A DNA stretch of 10,684 nucleotides from Bacteroidales bacterium (GTDB lineage Bacteria > Bacteroidota > Bacteroidia > Bacteroidales > UBA932), in NCBI GenBank assembly GCA_004552615.1, contig SFNZ01000066.1, positions 1-10,684 on the forward strand. The letters are read 5' to 3'. The notes beneath the pieces are model-generated. The model searched no databases, was not told the origin of the DNA, and saw only the letters and a program-made list of their open reading frames with translations. The position numbers and the translations under genes are program-made. Position 1 is the stretch's first letter; the number at the start of each line of letters is the position of its first letter. This document shows positions 1-5,588 of the stretch, one piece after another.

Positions 1-99
1 CATTCTCACCATGAGAATGATAAACAGGGTCGGGACATCCCGACCCATTTCTACAAAAACGTAGATTGAAAATCTGACACGAAAACCCATCCTTTTCGT
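1..99. repeat. Terminal direct repeat, copy 1 (circle closure overlap)
   Basis: Bases 1-99 are identical to 10586-10684. A perfect 99-base overlap at the two ends of a contig is the usual signature of a circular molecule linearised by a k-mer assembler, so this is probably the same DNA written twice. A genuine linear genome with short terminal repeats is the alternative, but the operon ends and hairpin cluster run smoothly across the junction, which fits a circle better. Confidence 0.93.
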
Positions 100-100
100 G
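1..100. terminator. Cluster of five hairpins between convergent operons
   Basis: Five inverted repeats lie side by side: 1-8/12-19 (cattctca/tgagaatg, 3-nt loop); 27-34/39-46 (gggtcggg/cccgaccc, 4-nt loop); 50-54/61-65 (tctac/gtaga); 63-67/71-75 (agatt/aatct, overlapping the previous one); and 78-85/93-100 (cacgaaaa/ttttcgtg, 7-nt loop). The plus operon ends at 10576 and the minus operon ends at 117, so both transcripts run into this block. The simplest role is bidirectional transcription termination. Two of the stems are perfect 8-bp stems with tiny loops that could also extrude as cruciforms, so an origin or packaging role is possible but unproven. Confidence 0.6.
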
Positions 101-116
101 AATTTTCGGCATGGAC

Positions 117-458
117 TCATTCCCTTTTCTGCCTCTGCATCTCCTTCTTCATCATGGACTTCAGCCCCATGGGCTCGATCTCTGAGTCGAAGATCTCCAG
201 CTCCTCCGGGGTCAGCCATTCGCGGAACCTTTGGCGGCCTTTGGCCTTCGTAAGCATGATCATGACCGCGGGGCTGCACATCTTCATACCAAGGCTGTAT
301 TTGGGTGTCGATTGGATCAGGGCGATGGTCTCCTCATATCCCGTGCCTTCGTCCTTTTGGATCATGTCGATATACCGGCATTGGGCCTGTGCGTCCATCA
401 TGCCGTTGATGTCGGTGATCTTATCCCACATCGCTTCCGAGATCTTCCCCTTCTTCAT
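117..458 (-). CDS. Small charged hypothetical protein, last gene of minus operon
   Basis: A 113-residue soluble protein that I do not recognise. It is mostly helical by composition, rich in Met, Lys and Glu, with no membrane segment or signal peptide. A WLTPEELEIFDSE stretch near residues 80-93 looks like a short acidic helix, and the C-terminal 15 residues are basic (MMKKEMQRQKRE). The ATG at 456-458 overlaps the TGA of the ATPase gene as ATGA, so the two are translationally coupled. That suggests the protein works with the ATPase, for example as a DNA-binding or adaptor subunit, but this is inference from position only. It ends just before the hairpin cluster at the circle junction. Confidence 0.8.
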   Translation of the reverse strand: MKKGKISEAMWDKITDINGMMDAQAQCRYIDMIQKDEGTGYEETIALIQSTPKYSLGMKMCSPAVMIMLTKAKGRQRFREWLTPEELEIFDSEIEPMGLKSMMKKEMQRQKRE

Positions 459-1372
459 TCCATCGCCTCCCTGTACTCTGTGGCCATGCGTCTTAACGTC
501 CCCTCCGGCAATCCTGTGATCTCCGAGATCTCCCGGAACTTCAAACCCAGGTCGTCATGTAGCATGGTGACCAATGCGCGCAGCGCGTCCGTGTTGCGCT
601 TGGTCTCTCTCCGGGTCTTCTTCTCCCTGGCCCTTTCGGCGATCTCCGATATCTTCCTCTCCTGGCTCCGATTCTTTATTTCCGAGTATTCCGCTAGGAT
701 TTCGGGGTTCATCTTCGGGAACTTCCCGTAACCCACGGTGGTGAACCCATTATTTGTCGGGATCTTCAACTCGAAGAATCCCCTTTTTGCCTCCCCCGAA
801 GAATCCCATTTTATTTCCTGGGCCACCAAAAGATATCTTAATCTGAACTCGCGAACGTAAACATCAGCGCGATCGATGGATGGAATACACATGACCAGGG
901 TCCATTTACGGGACCTCATCATCTCCAGGATCTGCATCATGCTCTTGTTGTCATCCTTCATCCAGTCGCGGTTACTCATCAGGTTCGTGGCCTCATCCAT
1001 CCAGAATGTGCGGCCCATGTCCTCCCCCGACTCCAACCTCTCCAGGAACGGTTCGAAATCGTAGATATACCCGTCCTCCATCGAAAAATCTGGATCGAAC
1101 CTGTGACACAATTCATAGGCCAGGTTGGATTTTCCGACTCCCTCCTTGCCGGTGACGATGATCACATTGTCGTATTCGTTGGCGATGTTCTCCCTCATAT
1201 CCTCAACCAGACGGCCCAGCAGGTCGTCCAGCAGATACCTGATGTATAGAGCCCCGGACCTGTGCCGGACGATCTGACGGTCCAGGACGGTCACCGTGCG
1301 TTCTCCGGGACACGGGTTATAGATGTCCGGATAACCGACCACATCCCCCTTCTCGAATGCCATCCTTGCCAT
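455..1372 (-). CDS. P-loop ATPase with C-terminal helix-turn-helix
   Basis: A protein of about 305 residues. Near residues 70-82 is a hydrophobic strand followed by GKEGVGKS, a Walker A loop. Near 122-128 is TFWMDEA, a Walker B strand with the catalytic Asp-Glu pair. The next 50 residues (EMMRSRKWTLVMCIPS, then an Arg-rich stretch REFRLRYLLV) look like the sensor strand and arginine region of Zot/HerA-like or AAA+ ATPases of archaeal mobile elements. Residues 235-262 are a basic, probably coiled linker. The last 40 (LKFREISEITGLPEGTLRRM) form a clear helix-turn-helix. It is the only motor in the genome, so genome packaging, virion assembly or a replication role are the candidates. Two membrane-anchored genes lie upstream in the operon. 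I place the start at the ATG at 1370-1372, behind a GGGGG site and overlapping the upstream stop as TGATG; a TTG one codon earlier is possible. Confidence 0.88.
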   Translation of the reverse strand: MARMAFEKGDVVGYPDIYNPCPGERTVTVLDRQIVRHRSGALYIRYLLDDLLGRLVEDMRENIANEYDNVIIVTGKEGVGKSNLAYELCHRFDPDFSMEDGYIYDFEPFLERLESGEDMGRTFWMDEATNLMSNRDWMKDDNKSMMQILEMMRSRKWTLVMCIPSIDRADVYVREFRLRYLLVAQEIKWDSSGEAKRGFFELKIPTNNGFTTVGYGKFPKMNPEILAEYSEIKNRSQERKISEIAERAREKKTRRETKRNTDALRALVTMLHDDLGLKFREISEITGLPEGTLRRMATEYREAME

Positions 1373-1635
1373 CAATTGCCCCCGATGTAGTCGCTGGCCT
1401 TCCCGATCTCCACGATGTCGGACCTGTGGCGGCCCTGGAATGAGTCGGTGAGCCTAAGCAGCATATCCTTCCTTTGGATCACATACTTGGATCCAAGATA
1501 GCTGTGAGCCAAACACTCCAGCACGGCATCCACCTGCCCGGATGATGTGAGGTTCGCCGTGATCTCCAGGTCCACGCCTTCGGTCACGGACAGATGCCTT
1601 ATCGCCGATTCCTTGACTGATTCTATCAATTCCAT
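1372..1635 (-). CDS. Small hypothetical protein upstream of the ATPase
   Basis: An 87-residue soluble protein of unknown family. It begins MELIESVKES, has an alternating hydrophobic segment near residues 20-30 (DLEITANL), and a basic middle (YVIQRKDMLLRL). There is no membrane helix or metal motif. The frame is open to a GTG further upstream, but the ATG at 1633-1635 lies one base after the TAA of the preceding gene with a G-rich site before it, so I use that ATG. The stop overlaps the start of the ATPase gene. Tight coupling on both sides makes it part of the ATPase/assembly module. No function can be read from the sequence. Confidence 0.78.
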   Translation of the reverse strand: MELIESVKESAIRHLSVTEGVDLEITANLTSSGQVDAVLECLAHSYLGSKYVIQRKDMLLRLTDSFQGRHRSDIVEIGKASDYIGGN

Positions 1636-1636
1636 T

Positions 1637-2077
1637 TTAGAAAACCCCCAGGAAATACAGGCCGAGGACCACACCGATGGCCATCATGGCCACCATCCCC
1701 ATCTTCTTCATGTCCATCGGTGGCAACTTGATGCCTGTGGTCATACCTTTGACGAACTGGGCGGCCGAATCGGACATATAAAAGTCCTCCAGCGTGCTGG
1801 ATGTCTCCAGGTTGGCCCTTCCGGACTCGTCCACGGGCATTTCCATGACCGTGAACCCGTGGAACCTCACCCACACCGGAAAGCCCCACAGGGCCAGGTT
1901 ATCGAACATATTGTAGCCCCTGATGTACCCCAGGGCGCGCATGGTGGCCCCACCGCAGGGCATGAACCGCAGGTTAGTGCGATACTTCATGTCGCCGCAA
2001 ATCTCGAAGTCCAGGGCGATGCAGTCCCGGTGCATCAGGTGCCGGATGATCTCCTTCGTCGGGATCTCCGGCTTCAT
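1637..2077 (-). CDS. Membrane-anchored hypothetical protein (C-terminal anchor)
   Basis: A 146-residue protein with a soluble region (about residues 1-120) and one C-terminal hydrophobic helix (MGMVAMMAIGVVLGLYFLGVF) preceded by a positive patch (MDMKK). By charge, the soluble part should stay inside the cell, as in tail-anchored proteins. The soluble part contains two or three Cys but no CxxC. I do not recognise the family. The start is the ATG at 2075-2077, which overlaps the upstream TGA as ATGA and follows a GGGGGG site; a GTG at 2131 would add 18 residues lying inside the upstream gene. With its neighbour, which has the same topology, it could dock the ATPase at the membrane during virion budding. 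That role is inferred from gene order. Confidence 0.82.
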   Translation of the reverse strand: MKPEIPTKEIIRHLMHRDCIALDFEICGDMKYRTNLRFMPCGGATMRALGYIRGYNMFDNLALWGFPVWVRFHGFTVMEMPVDESGRANLETSSTLEDFYMSDSAAQFVKGMTTGIKLPPMDMKKMGMVAMMAIGVVLGLYFLGVF

Positions 2078-2436
2078 CAGATCCCCCCGGTGAGCAGGGC
2101 GAACACCACGATGCCGCCGATCAACAACCACATCCAGACCTTGGAATTGACAGAATTGAGCATGTCCAGCTTGGATACGGTCTGTTTCTTGTTGGATTTG
2201 GCCACATCGATCAACGCCATGGTGATGTCCGGGTCCACAAATTCCCGGACACAGAATGGCTGTGTCCCATCGATGGGATACATTACGAACTCATCATCGC
2301 TGGAGACGCTCGCGACCATGAACTTTTCATCGGTGCGGTAAAGTCTGTTTCTGACGATCGTCAGCGGCTTGACGTTCTTCCCCAGGATGTACCGCTTCAC
2401 GCTCGTTTTGGTGGTGATGAACAGGTCCCGTGTCAC
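2077..2436 (-). CDS. Membrane-anchored hypothetical protein, first gene of minus operon
   Basis: A 119-residue protein. The N-terminal 20 residues are basic, followed by a beta-rich region (residues 25-70: LTIVRNRLYR, FMVASVSSDDEFVMYP), a polar linker, and one C-terminal transmembrane helix (VWMWLLIGGIVVFALL) ending in TGGI. It has the same N-in, C-terminal-anchor design as the next gene, with which it overlaps by 4 bases. The start is GTG at 2434-2436, supported by a GAGGGGAG Shine-Dalgarno site three bases upstream on the minus strand; no ATG in the region has a comparable site. Family unknown; probably part of the virion or the assembly complex. Confidence 0.82.
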   Translation of the reverse strand: MTRDLFITTKTSVKRYILGKNVKPLTIVRNRLYRTDEKFMVASVSSDDEFVMYPIDGTQPFCVREFVDPDITMALIDVAKSNKKQTVSKLDMLNSVNSKVWMWLLIGGIVVFALLTGGI

Positions 2437-2488
2437 TTTCTCCCCTCTTTTCCGTTTTTGCTCGCTCGCTCGAATCCAGTCTATAGTT

Positions 2489-2496
2489 AGATATAA
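2489..2496 (-). promoter_or_regulatory. TATA-like box for minus operon
   Basis: On the minus strand the sequence reads TTATATCT with a C-rich flank (gcccTTATATCT). An archaeal start about 25 nt downstream would fall near 2467, leaving a leader of roughly 30 nt that carries the GAGGGGAG site and a gctc triplet repeat (2460-2471). Only one such box lies in a plausible position. Confidence 0.5.
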
Positions 2497-2529
2497 GGGC
2501 GGGCGATTGGAAAATTATACTAATTGTAC

Positions 2530-2536
2530 TTAAATA
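2530..2536 (+). promoter_or_regulatory. TATA-like box for the capsid-like operon (leaderless start)
   Basis: TTAAATA is centred about 25 nt before the ATG at 2558, and there is no Shine-Dalgarno site before that ATG (caaaagtATG). Together these suggest a leaderless archaeal transcript starting at or next to the ATG. The flanks carry two copies of gaaaattatac (2510-2520 and 2541-2551), 31 bp apart, that may be regulator sites or alternative TATA elements. Confidence 0.5.
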
Positions 2537-2557
2537 GTCCGAAAATTATACAAAAGT

Positions 2558-2764
2558 ATGGACGTAAAGACCGTTGTGACCACCATCGTGGCCATCACCA
2601 TCGGTGTGATGCTCATCGGGTCGCTGTTGGTTCCCATCGCGACTTCCGTGATGGACGATCTGGCCAGCACACATCCGGACTGGGCCAACCTGATCGGGGT
2701 GGTCGTTGTGATCTCGATCGTATCGCTGGTGGCCGTGGCGCTTTACAGCTACACGTCCAAATAA
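2558..2764 (+). CDS. Small double-helix membrane protein, capsid-like paralog 1
   Basis: A 68-residue protein made of two hydrophobic helices (about residues 5-30 and 44-64) joined by a polar loop (MDDLASTHPDWAN), ending in a short basic tail. This helical-hairpin design and size match the major capsid proteins of spindle-shaped archaeal viruses (fusellovirus VP1/VP3 type), although I cannot show homology from sequence alone. It shares the start MDxxxV and the helix-1 end (V-P-I/T) with the next two genes, so the three look like paralogs. It is the first gene of the structural operon and probably translated from a leaderless message. A frame-shifted overlapping reading (2524-2778) is a shadow. 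Confidence 0.85.
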   Translation: MDVKTVVTTIVAITIGVMLIGSLLVPIATSVMDDLASTHPDWANLIGVVVVISIVSLVAVALYSYTSK

Positions 2765-2770
2765 AGGAGG
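2764..2770 (+). promoter_or_regulatory. Very strong ribosome-binding site
   Basis: AAGGAGG overlaps the TAA of the preceding gene and sits eight bases before the ATG at 2779. It is among the best matches to the anti-Shine-Dalgarno in the genome, together with AAGGAGGT at 3031-3038 before the next gene. High translation of the second and third capsid-like genes is the likely reason. Confidence 0.75.
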
Positions 2771-2778
2771 AATCTTAG

Positions 2779-2979
2779 ATGGATATCTCGAAAGTTGTTT
2801 ACGGAATCATCGGAATCGTCGTGGCTGTGATCGTCGTGGCCACCGTGCTCATCCCCACCGTCGATGGGCTCACCCTGCAGAACACCACATACAAGACCCT
2901 GCTTGGTGTCGTCTGTACCCTGACGATAATCGTGCCGGTAATGATGGCTGTCAAGCTGATGGCCGGAAGATCCGACTGA
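2779..2979 (+). CDS. Small double-helix membrane protein, capsid-like paralog 2
   Basis: A 66-residue protein: helix 1 at residues 6-27 (YGIIGIVVAVIVVATVLIP), a short polar loop (VDGLTLQNTTYKT), helix 2 at about 39-60 (TLTIIVPVMMAVKLM) and a basic/acidic tail GRSD. It is probably the main structural subunit: smallest, strongest ribosome-binding site, and followed by a terminator-like hairpin that would make it abundant relative to downstream genes. Its first and last segments match the ends of the 289-residue protein that follows, residue for residue in places (AVIVVATV, IVPVMMA). Spindle-virus capsid proteins are the nearest known design; a pilin-like subunit is an alternative. Confidence 0.87.
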   Translation: MDISKVVYGIIGIVVAVIVVATVLIPTVDGLTLQNTTYKTLLGVVCTLTIIVPVMMAVKLMAGRSD

Positions 2980-3002
2980 AATCCCTTAAGTGAGTGCGGC
3001 CA

Positions 3003-3028
3003 GCAGGGGGCCTTACCCCTGCACTTTT
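3003..3028 (+). terminator. Hairpin plus T4 between capsid-like genes
   Basis: Arms gcagggg (3003-3009) and cccctgc (3016-3022) form a 7-bp GC-rich stem with a 6-nt loop, followed within two bases by TTTT. It lies in the only sizeable gap (64 bp) in the structural operon. A partial terminator or 3'-end-stabilising hairpin here would raise the first two capsid-like products over the downstream membrane proteins. Confidence 0.55.
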
Positions 3029-3043
3029 AAAAGGAGGTAAGAA

Positions 3044-3913
3044 ATGAACATCGATAAGTCGGTCTTCGGGGTCCTTTCCATCCTGGTGGCCGTAATCGTC
3101 GTGGCCACCGTTGCGATCCCCGTCATTGAGGATTCAAGTAAGGAAATCCACTCTACAGTTCAGAACACCGCACAGAAATATTACGCCACAAGCTCAGGTG
3201 ATCTATCAGAGGATCTGACAATCACCCTTGTATCGAAAGACAACTACACGATAAATGGAGAAAGCTATGAATTGAATCCGAACGGTGTTGTGATAATCAC
3301 CGATATGGGCGATATGTGGGTACTATACAACGATAATTATTACCTATACCAAAAAATCAACAACCACGCCTATAGTTCTTTATCGATAGGGGGATCCACA
3401 ACATTCTACACGGACGGGACATATAAGGCCACAACAGCCACCGGAACCGAATACACCGGGACGTTTGGCAATGTGGTATATCCATCTGTTGATGGTAATC
3501 TCGGTTACTTCTTTAACACGACTGCATACGCGGATGATGCAAGTGATGTCATCTTCTTCTCCACATCAGTCAACAGTAGCGGCGCGATGTATGCTATAAA
3601 ATTCAAGGCAACCGGCGAAGAGGTCGAAAAGATTGTGTCCCCCTTTTCAAGCGGTGCAGAAGTCACCCTAACTGACCTGACCATGACATATAATGCCGCC
3701 GATGAGACCATCGCAGACAATGCGATCAATGGATTAACTTATAAGGTCGGCGAAACGGAATATACGACTAAAACATTCATTGCACCCCTTGAATATAAGA
3801 CGATAACCAACAAAGACAGCGCCATGATCTCGATCCTGCAGATCGTCCCGTTGCTCCTGCTGATCGTACCTGTGATGATGGCCATAAGGATGTATTCATC
3901 AAGGGGTGAGTGA
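3044..3913 (+). CDS. Capsid-like protein with a large inserted ectodomain (paralog 3)
   Basis: A 289-residue protein with the same two end helices as the 66-residue gene before it. Residues 1-30 (KSVFGVLSILVAVIVVATVAI) align with helix 1, and the last 25 residues (LLLIVPVMMAIRMYSSRGE) align with helix 2. Between them sit about 230 residues rich in Thr, Ser, Tyr, Gly and Asn with alternating patterns typical of beta strands, no Cys, and several N-x-S/T sites. It reads as a capsid subunit whose loop was opened to carry a surface domain, likely displayed outside the virion for host binding or shielding. The insert's DNA is visibly more AT-rich than the flanks. The start has an AAGGAGGT site at 3031-3038, five bases upstream. 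Strong for the architecture, moderate for the virion role. Confidence 0.87.
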   Translation: MNIDKSVFGVLSILVAVIVVATVAIPVIEDSSKEIHSTVQNTAQKYYATSSGDLSEDLTITLVSKDNYTINGESYELNPNGVVIITDMGDMWVLYNDNYYLYQKINNHAYSSLSIGGSTTFYTDGTYKATTATGTEYTGTFGNVVYPSVDGNLGYFFNTTAYADDASDVIFFSTSVNSSGAMYAIKFKATGEEVEKIVSPFSSGAEVTLTDLTMTYNAADETIADNAINGLTYKVGETEYTTKTFIAPLEYKTITNKDSAMISILQIVPLLLLIVPVMMAIRMYSSRGE

Positions 3914-3915
3914 CG

Positions 3916-4140
3916 ATGATCGTGTCGGAGCTCCAGATCTTCGGCATGCTGCTGTGCCTGCTCCTGGCCGTCCTCGCGTGGAAGATGCGCAGCTTCCCTG
4001 TGATGACCGTCTCGGCCTTCGGGTGGTTCATCCTGGCCCTGCAGATCTTCCAGGAGTCCGGGGACTTCCTGATCATGGGGTTGATGTTCATGGTGGCGTT
4101 CGTCGAGGTCCTGGCGGTTCCGACAAGACGGAGGGGATGA
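3916..4140 (+). CDS. Small two- to three-helix membrane protein
   Basis: About 74 residues, nearly all hydrophobic: helix at 6-21 (FGMLLCLLLAVLAW), a short basic break KMRS, a second helix (MTVSAFGWFILALQIF), a short acidic turn QESGD, a third (FLIMGLMFMVAFVEVLAV), and a basic tail PTRRRG. I chose the ATG at 3916 because GGGGTGA (3903-3909) then sits at a normal six-base distance; the GTG at 3910, which overlaps the upstream stop as GTGA, is the alternative. It is probably a virion membrane protein or holin-like egress factor. No family is recognisable. Confidence 0.78.
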   Translation: MIVSELQIFGMLLCLLLAVLAWKMRSFPVMTVSAFGWFILALQIFQESGDFLIMGLMFMVAFVEVLAVPTRRRG

Positions 4141-4430
4141 CCATGGTGGCCATCACTTTCAACAGTACCATCAACATCATAGCCCAGACCTTCTTCGACG
4201 GGTCAACGACCATAGCCGGGCTGGTCATCATGCTGGCCGCGTTCTTCATCGCCCTGGTGGTCCTGGCGAACGTCAAGGCTCCGCCGGTTTATTCGCTGGT
4301 CCCGATGATGATCCTGGCCATCATATTCACCGCATACGGCGTGATGGACACAACCGTATCGTTCCTGATCATCATACTGTCCGCCGTCATGACCGCCGCC
4401 ATGGCACGCAAGACCGTGGGGGGCGATTGA
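4137..4430 (+). CDS. Small three-helix membrane protein
   Basis: A 97-residue protein with a polar N-terminal segment (about 25 residues) and three hydrophobic stretches: GLVIMLAAFFIALVVLANV, VYSLVPMMILAIIFTAYGV and VSFLIIILSAVMTAAMA, ending with basic ARKTVGGD. The ATG at 4137 overlaps the previous TGA as ATGA; an ATG at 4143 is also possible. The frame remains open upstream to 3906, but that part overlaps the preceding membrane-protein gene and has the wrong composition. Its position in the structural operon suggests a virion or assembly membrane component. Family unknown. Confidence 0.8.
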   Translation: MTMVAITFNSTINIIAQTFFDGSTTIAGLVIMLAAFFIALVVLANVKAPPVYSLVPMMILAIIFTAYGVMDTTVSFLIIILSAVMTAAMARKTVGGD

Positions 4431-5588
4431 TTGGCCCTGACATCCGCAGGGGGCGGCGATGACCGCCTCCAGGTCGGCATGGCTGTTTTCGCCATCGTCA
4501 TCAGCCTGATGGTCACGATGATGATCCCCGTCGTGGCCCCTTCCTACGAGCAGTCTTACAGCTACGAGGATGTTTACAATCAGAAGGCCGCCGTGCAGGC
4601 CTTCACCGGGGAGAGCATGACCAACCAGTCGCCATGGGTCCTCCAGGGTGTTTACACGCCGTACATCGAAGGGGAACCCTTCGGGGTGTCAGAGGAAGGA
4701 TGGCTGTATGGAACGGCAATGACCACGTCGAGCGAATACCAATACATTGGCCAGACTGCAGGGATCAAGTTGGATCCTTCGCAGAAATCCAGCGTACCGT
4801 TGATTCAGGAGGCATCAGAGCAGACGGTCGTAACAGATCGTATCAAGTGGTATTACAAAACGCCGTTTTCAGACAGTCCTAATTTCTTCTTCATGTTCTC
4901 CGCCCTATTGGGGTTCAAACCGCAGTTGTATGAGGTAGAGACCAGCAGTTTCCCGACCTGGAGTTACTCCGGATACAGATACGAGTTCGACCCGATGCTG
5001 ATGATCAACACACAGGGTGATGAGCAGAAGATCATCACGGCCGATGATGCCAAACTGTCTATTGTCTGGTATGAAACCTATGGCCAGGAGGGAATAAGCG
5101 GCGGATTGGTGCTTTATTCACAGAAGACCCGTGGTATCGTGGCAAATTATACCGCATCCGAGATAATCGCGAATTATAATGTGAATTCGTCTTTTGCATC
5201 CCCGTATCTAATGGATTTCGATGGAACCAGAATATACCTGAACATAAGATTTGATGCAGATGTGCTGACGGGAGATGTCAATCTGTCGCAGGCCTGGACG
5301 GATGGCCGCTGGAGTCTGGCGTTCACGGCAACGAGTGCAGGATCCCTGATGGACATCAAGAATTCCACCGATCTAAGCACCAGTATCGGAAACATATTGG
5401 ACACATACATCGACATCTTCACGTTCTCACTGCCGGAAGCTCCGGCGCCATGGTCCATGATCCTGTGGGTGATCTGCATCCTGCCGGTGGAGGTAGTTGT
5501 AATGATGTTCCTGTCGCGGTTCGGTATCGCCGGATTGGGTATGGGGATATTGGGCAACGTGATGTTGGGAATTTGGGGGGCATTGTGA
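4431..5588 (+). CDS. Large surface protein anchored at both ends
   Basis: A 385-residue protein. Residues 15-35 (MAVFAIVISLMVTMMIPVV) form an N-terminal membrane helix or uncleaved signal. Residues 36-335 are a Tyr/Ser/Thr-rich, beta-type ectodomain with many aromatic pairs (KWYYKTP, IVWYETYG). The C-terminal 45 residues hold two hydrophobic stretches (SMILWVICILPVEVVVMMFL and LGMGILGNVMLGIWGAL). There is one ectodomain between hydrophobic ends, as in the 289-residue protein. It starts at TTG directly after the upstream TGA, behind GGGGGG; no ATG lies nearby in frame before the helix. The ectodomain DNA is AT-richer than the ends. It may be a virion spike or a partner of the next gene. No family recognised. 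Confidence 0.83.
   Translation: MALTSAGGGDDRLQVGMAVFAIVISLMVTMMIPVVAPSYEQSYSYEDVYNQKAAVQAFTGESMTNQSPWVLQGVYTPYIEGEPFGVSEEGWLYGTAMTTSSEYQYIGQTAGIKLDPSQKSSVPLIQEASEQTVVTDRIKWYYKTPFSDSPNFFFMFSALLGFKPQLYEVETSSFPTWSYSGYRYEFDPMLMINTQGDEQKIITADDAKLSIVWYETYGQEGISGGLVLYSQKTRGIVANYTASEIIANYNVNSSFASPYLMDFDGTRIYLNIRFDADVLTGDVNLSQAWTDGRWSLAFTATSAGSLMDIKNSTDLSTSIGNILDTYIDIFTFSLPEAPAPWSMILWVICILPVEVVVMMFLSRFGIAGLGMGILGNVMLGIWGAL

Noticed and set aside
1547..2341. Long plus-strand open frame (264 codons)
   Set aside because: It is antisense to three overlapping minus-strand genes that have proper starts, ribosome sites and membrane helices; its product is His/Pro-rich with no sensible domain pattern.
2460..2471. 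Short gctc tandem repeat as a regulatory or CRISPR-like repeat
   Set aside because: Only three 4-base units, probably chance within the minus-operon leader; no spacer structure anywhere in the window.
3906..4136. N-terminal extension of the 97-residue membrane protein
   Set aside because: The extension overlaps the preceding membrane-protein gene in another frame and is Pro/Arg/Asp-rich; the ATG at 4137 with the usual 4-base overlap is a better start.
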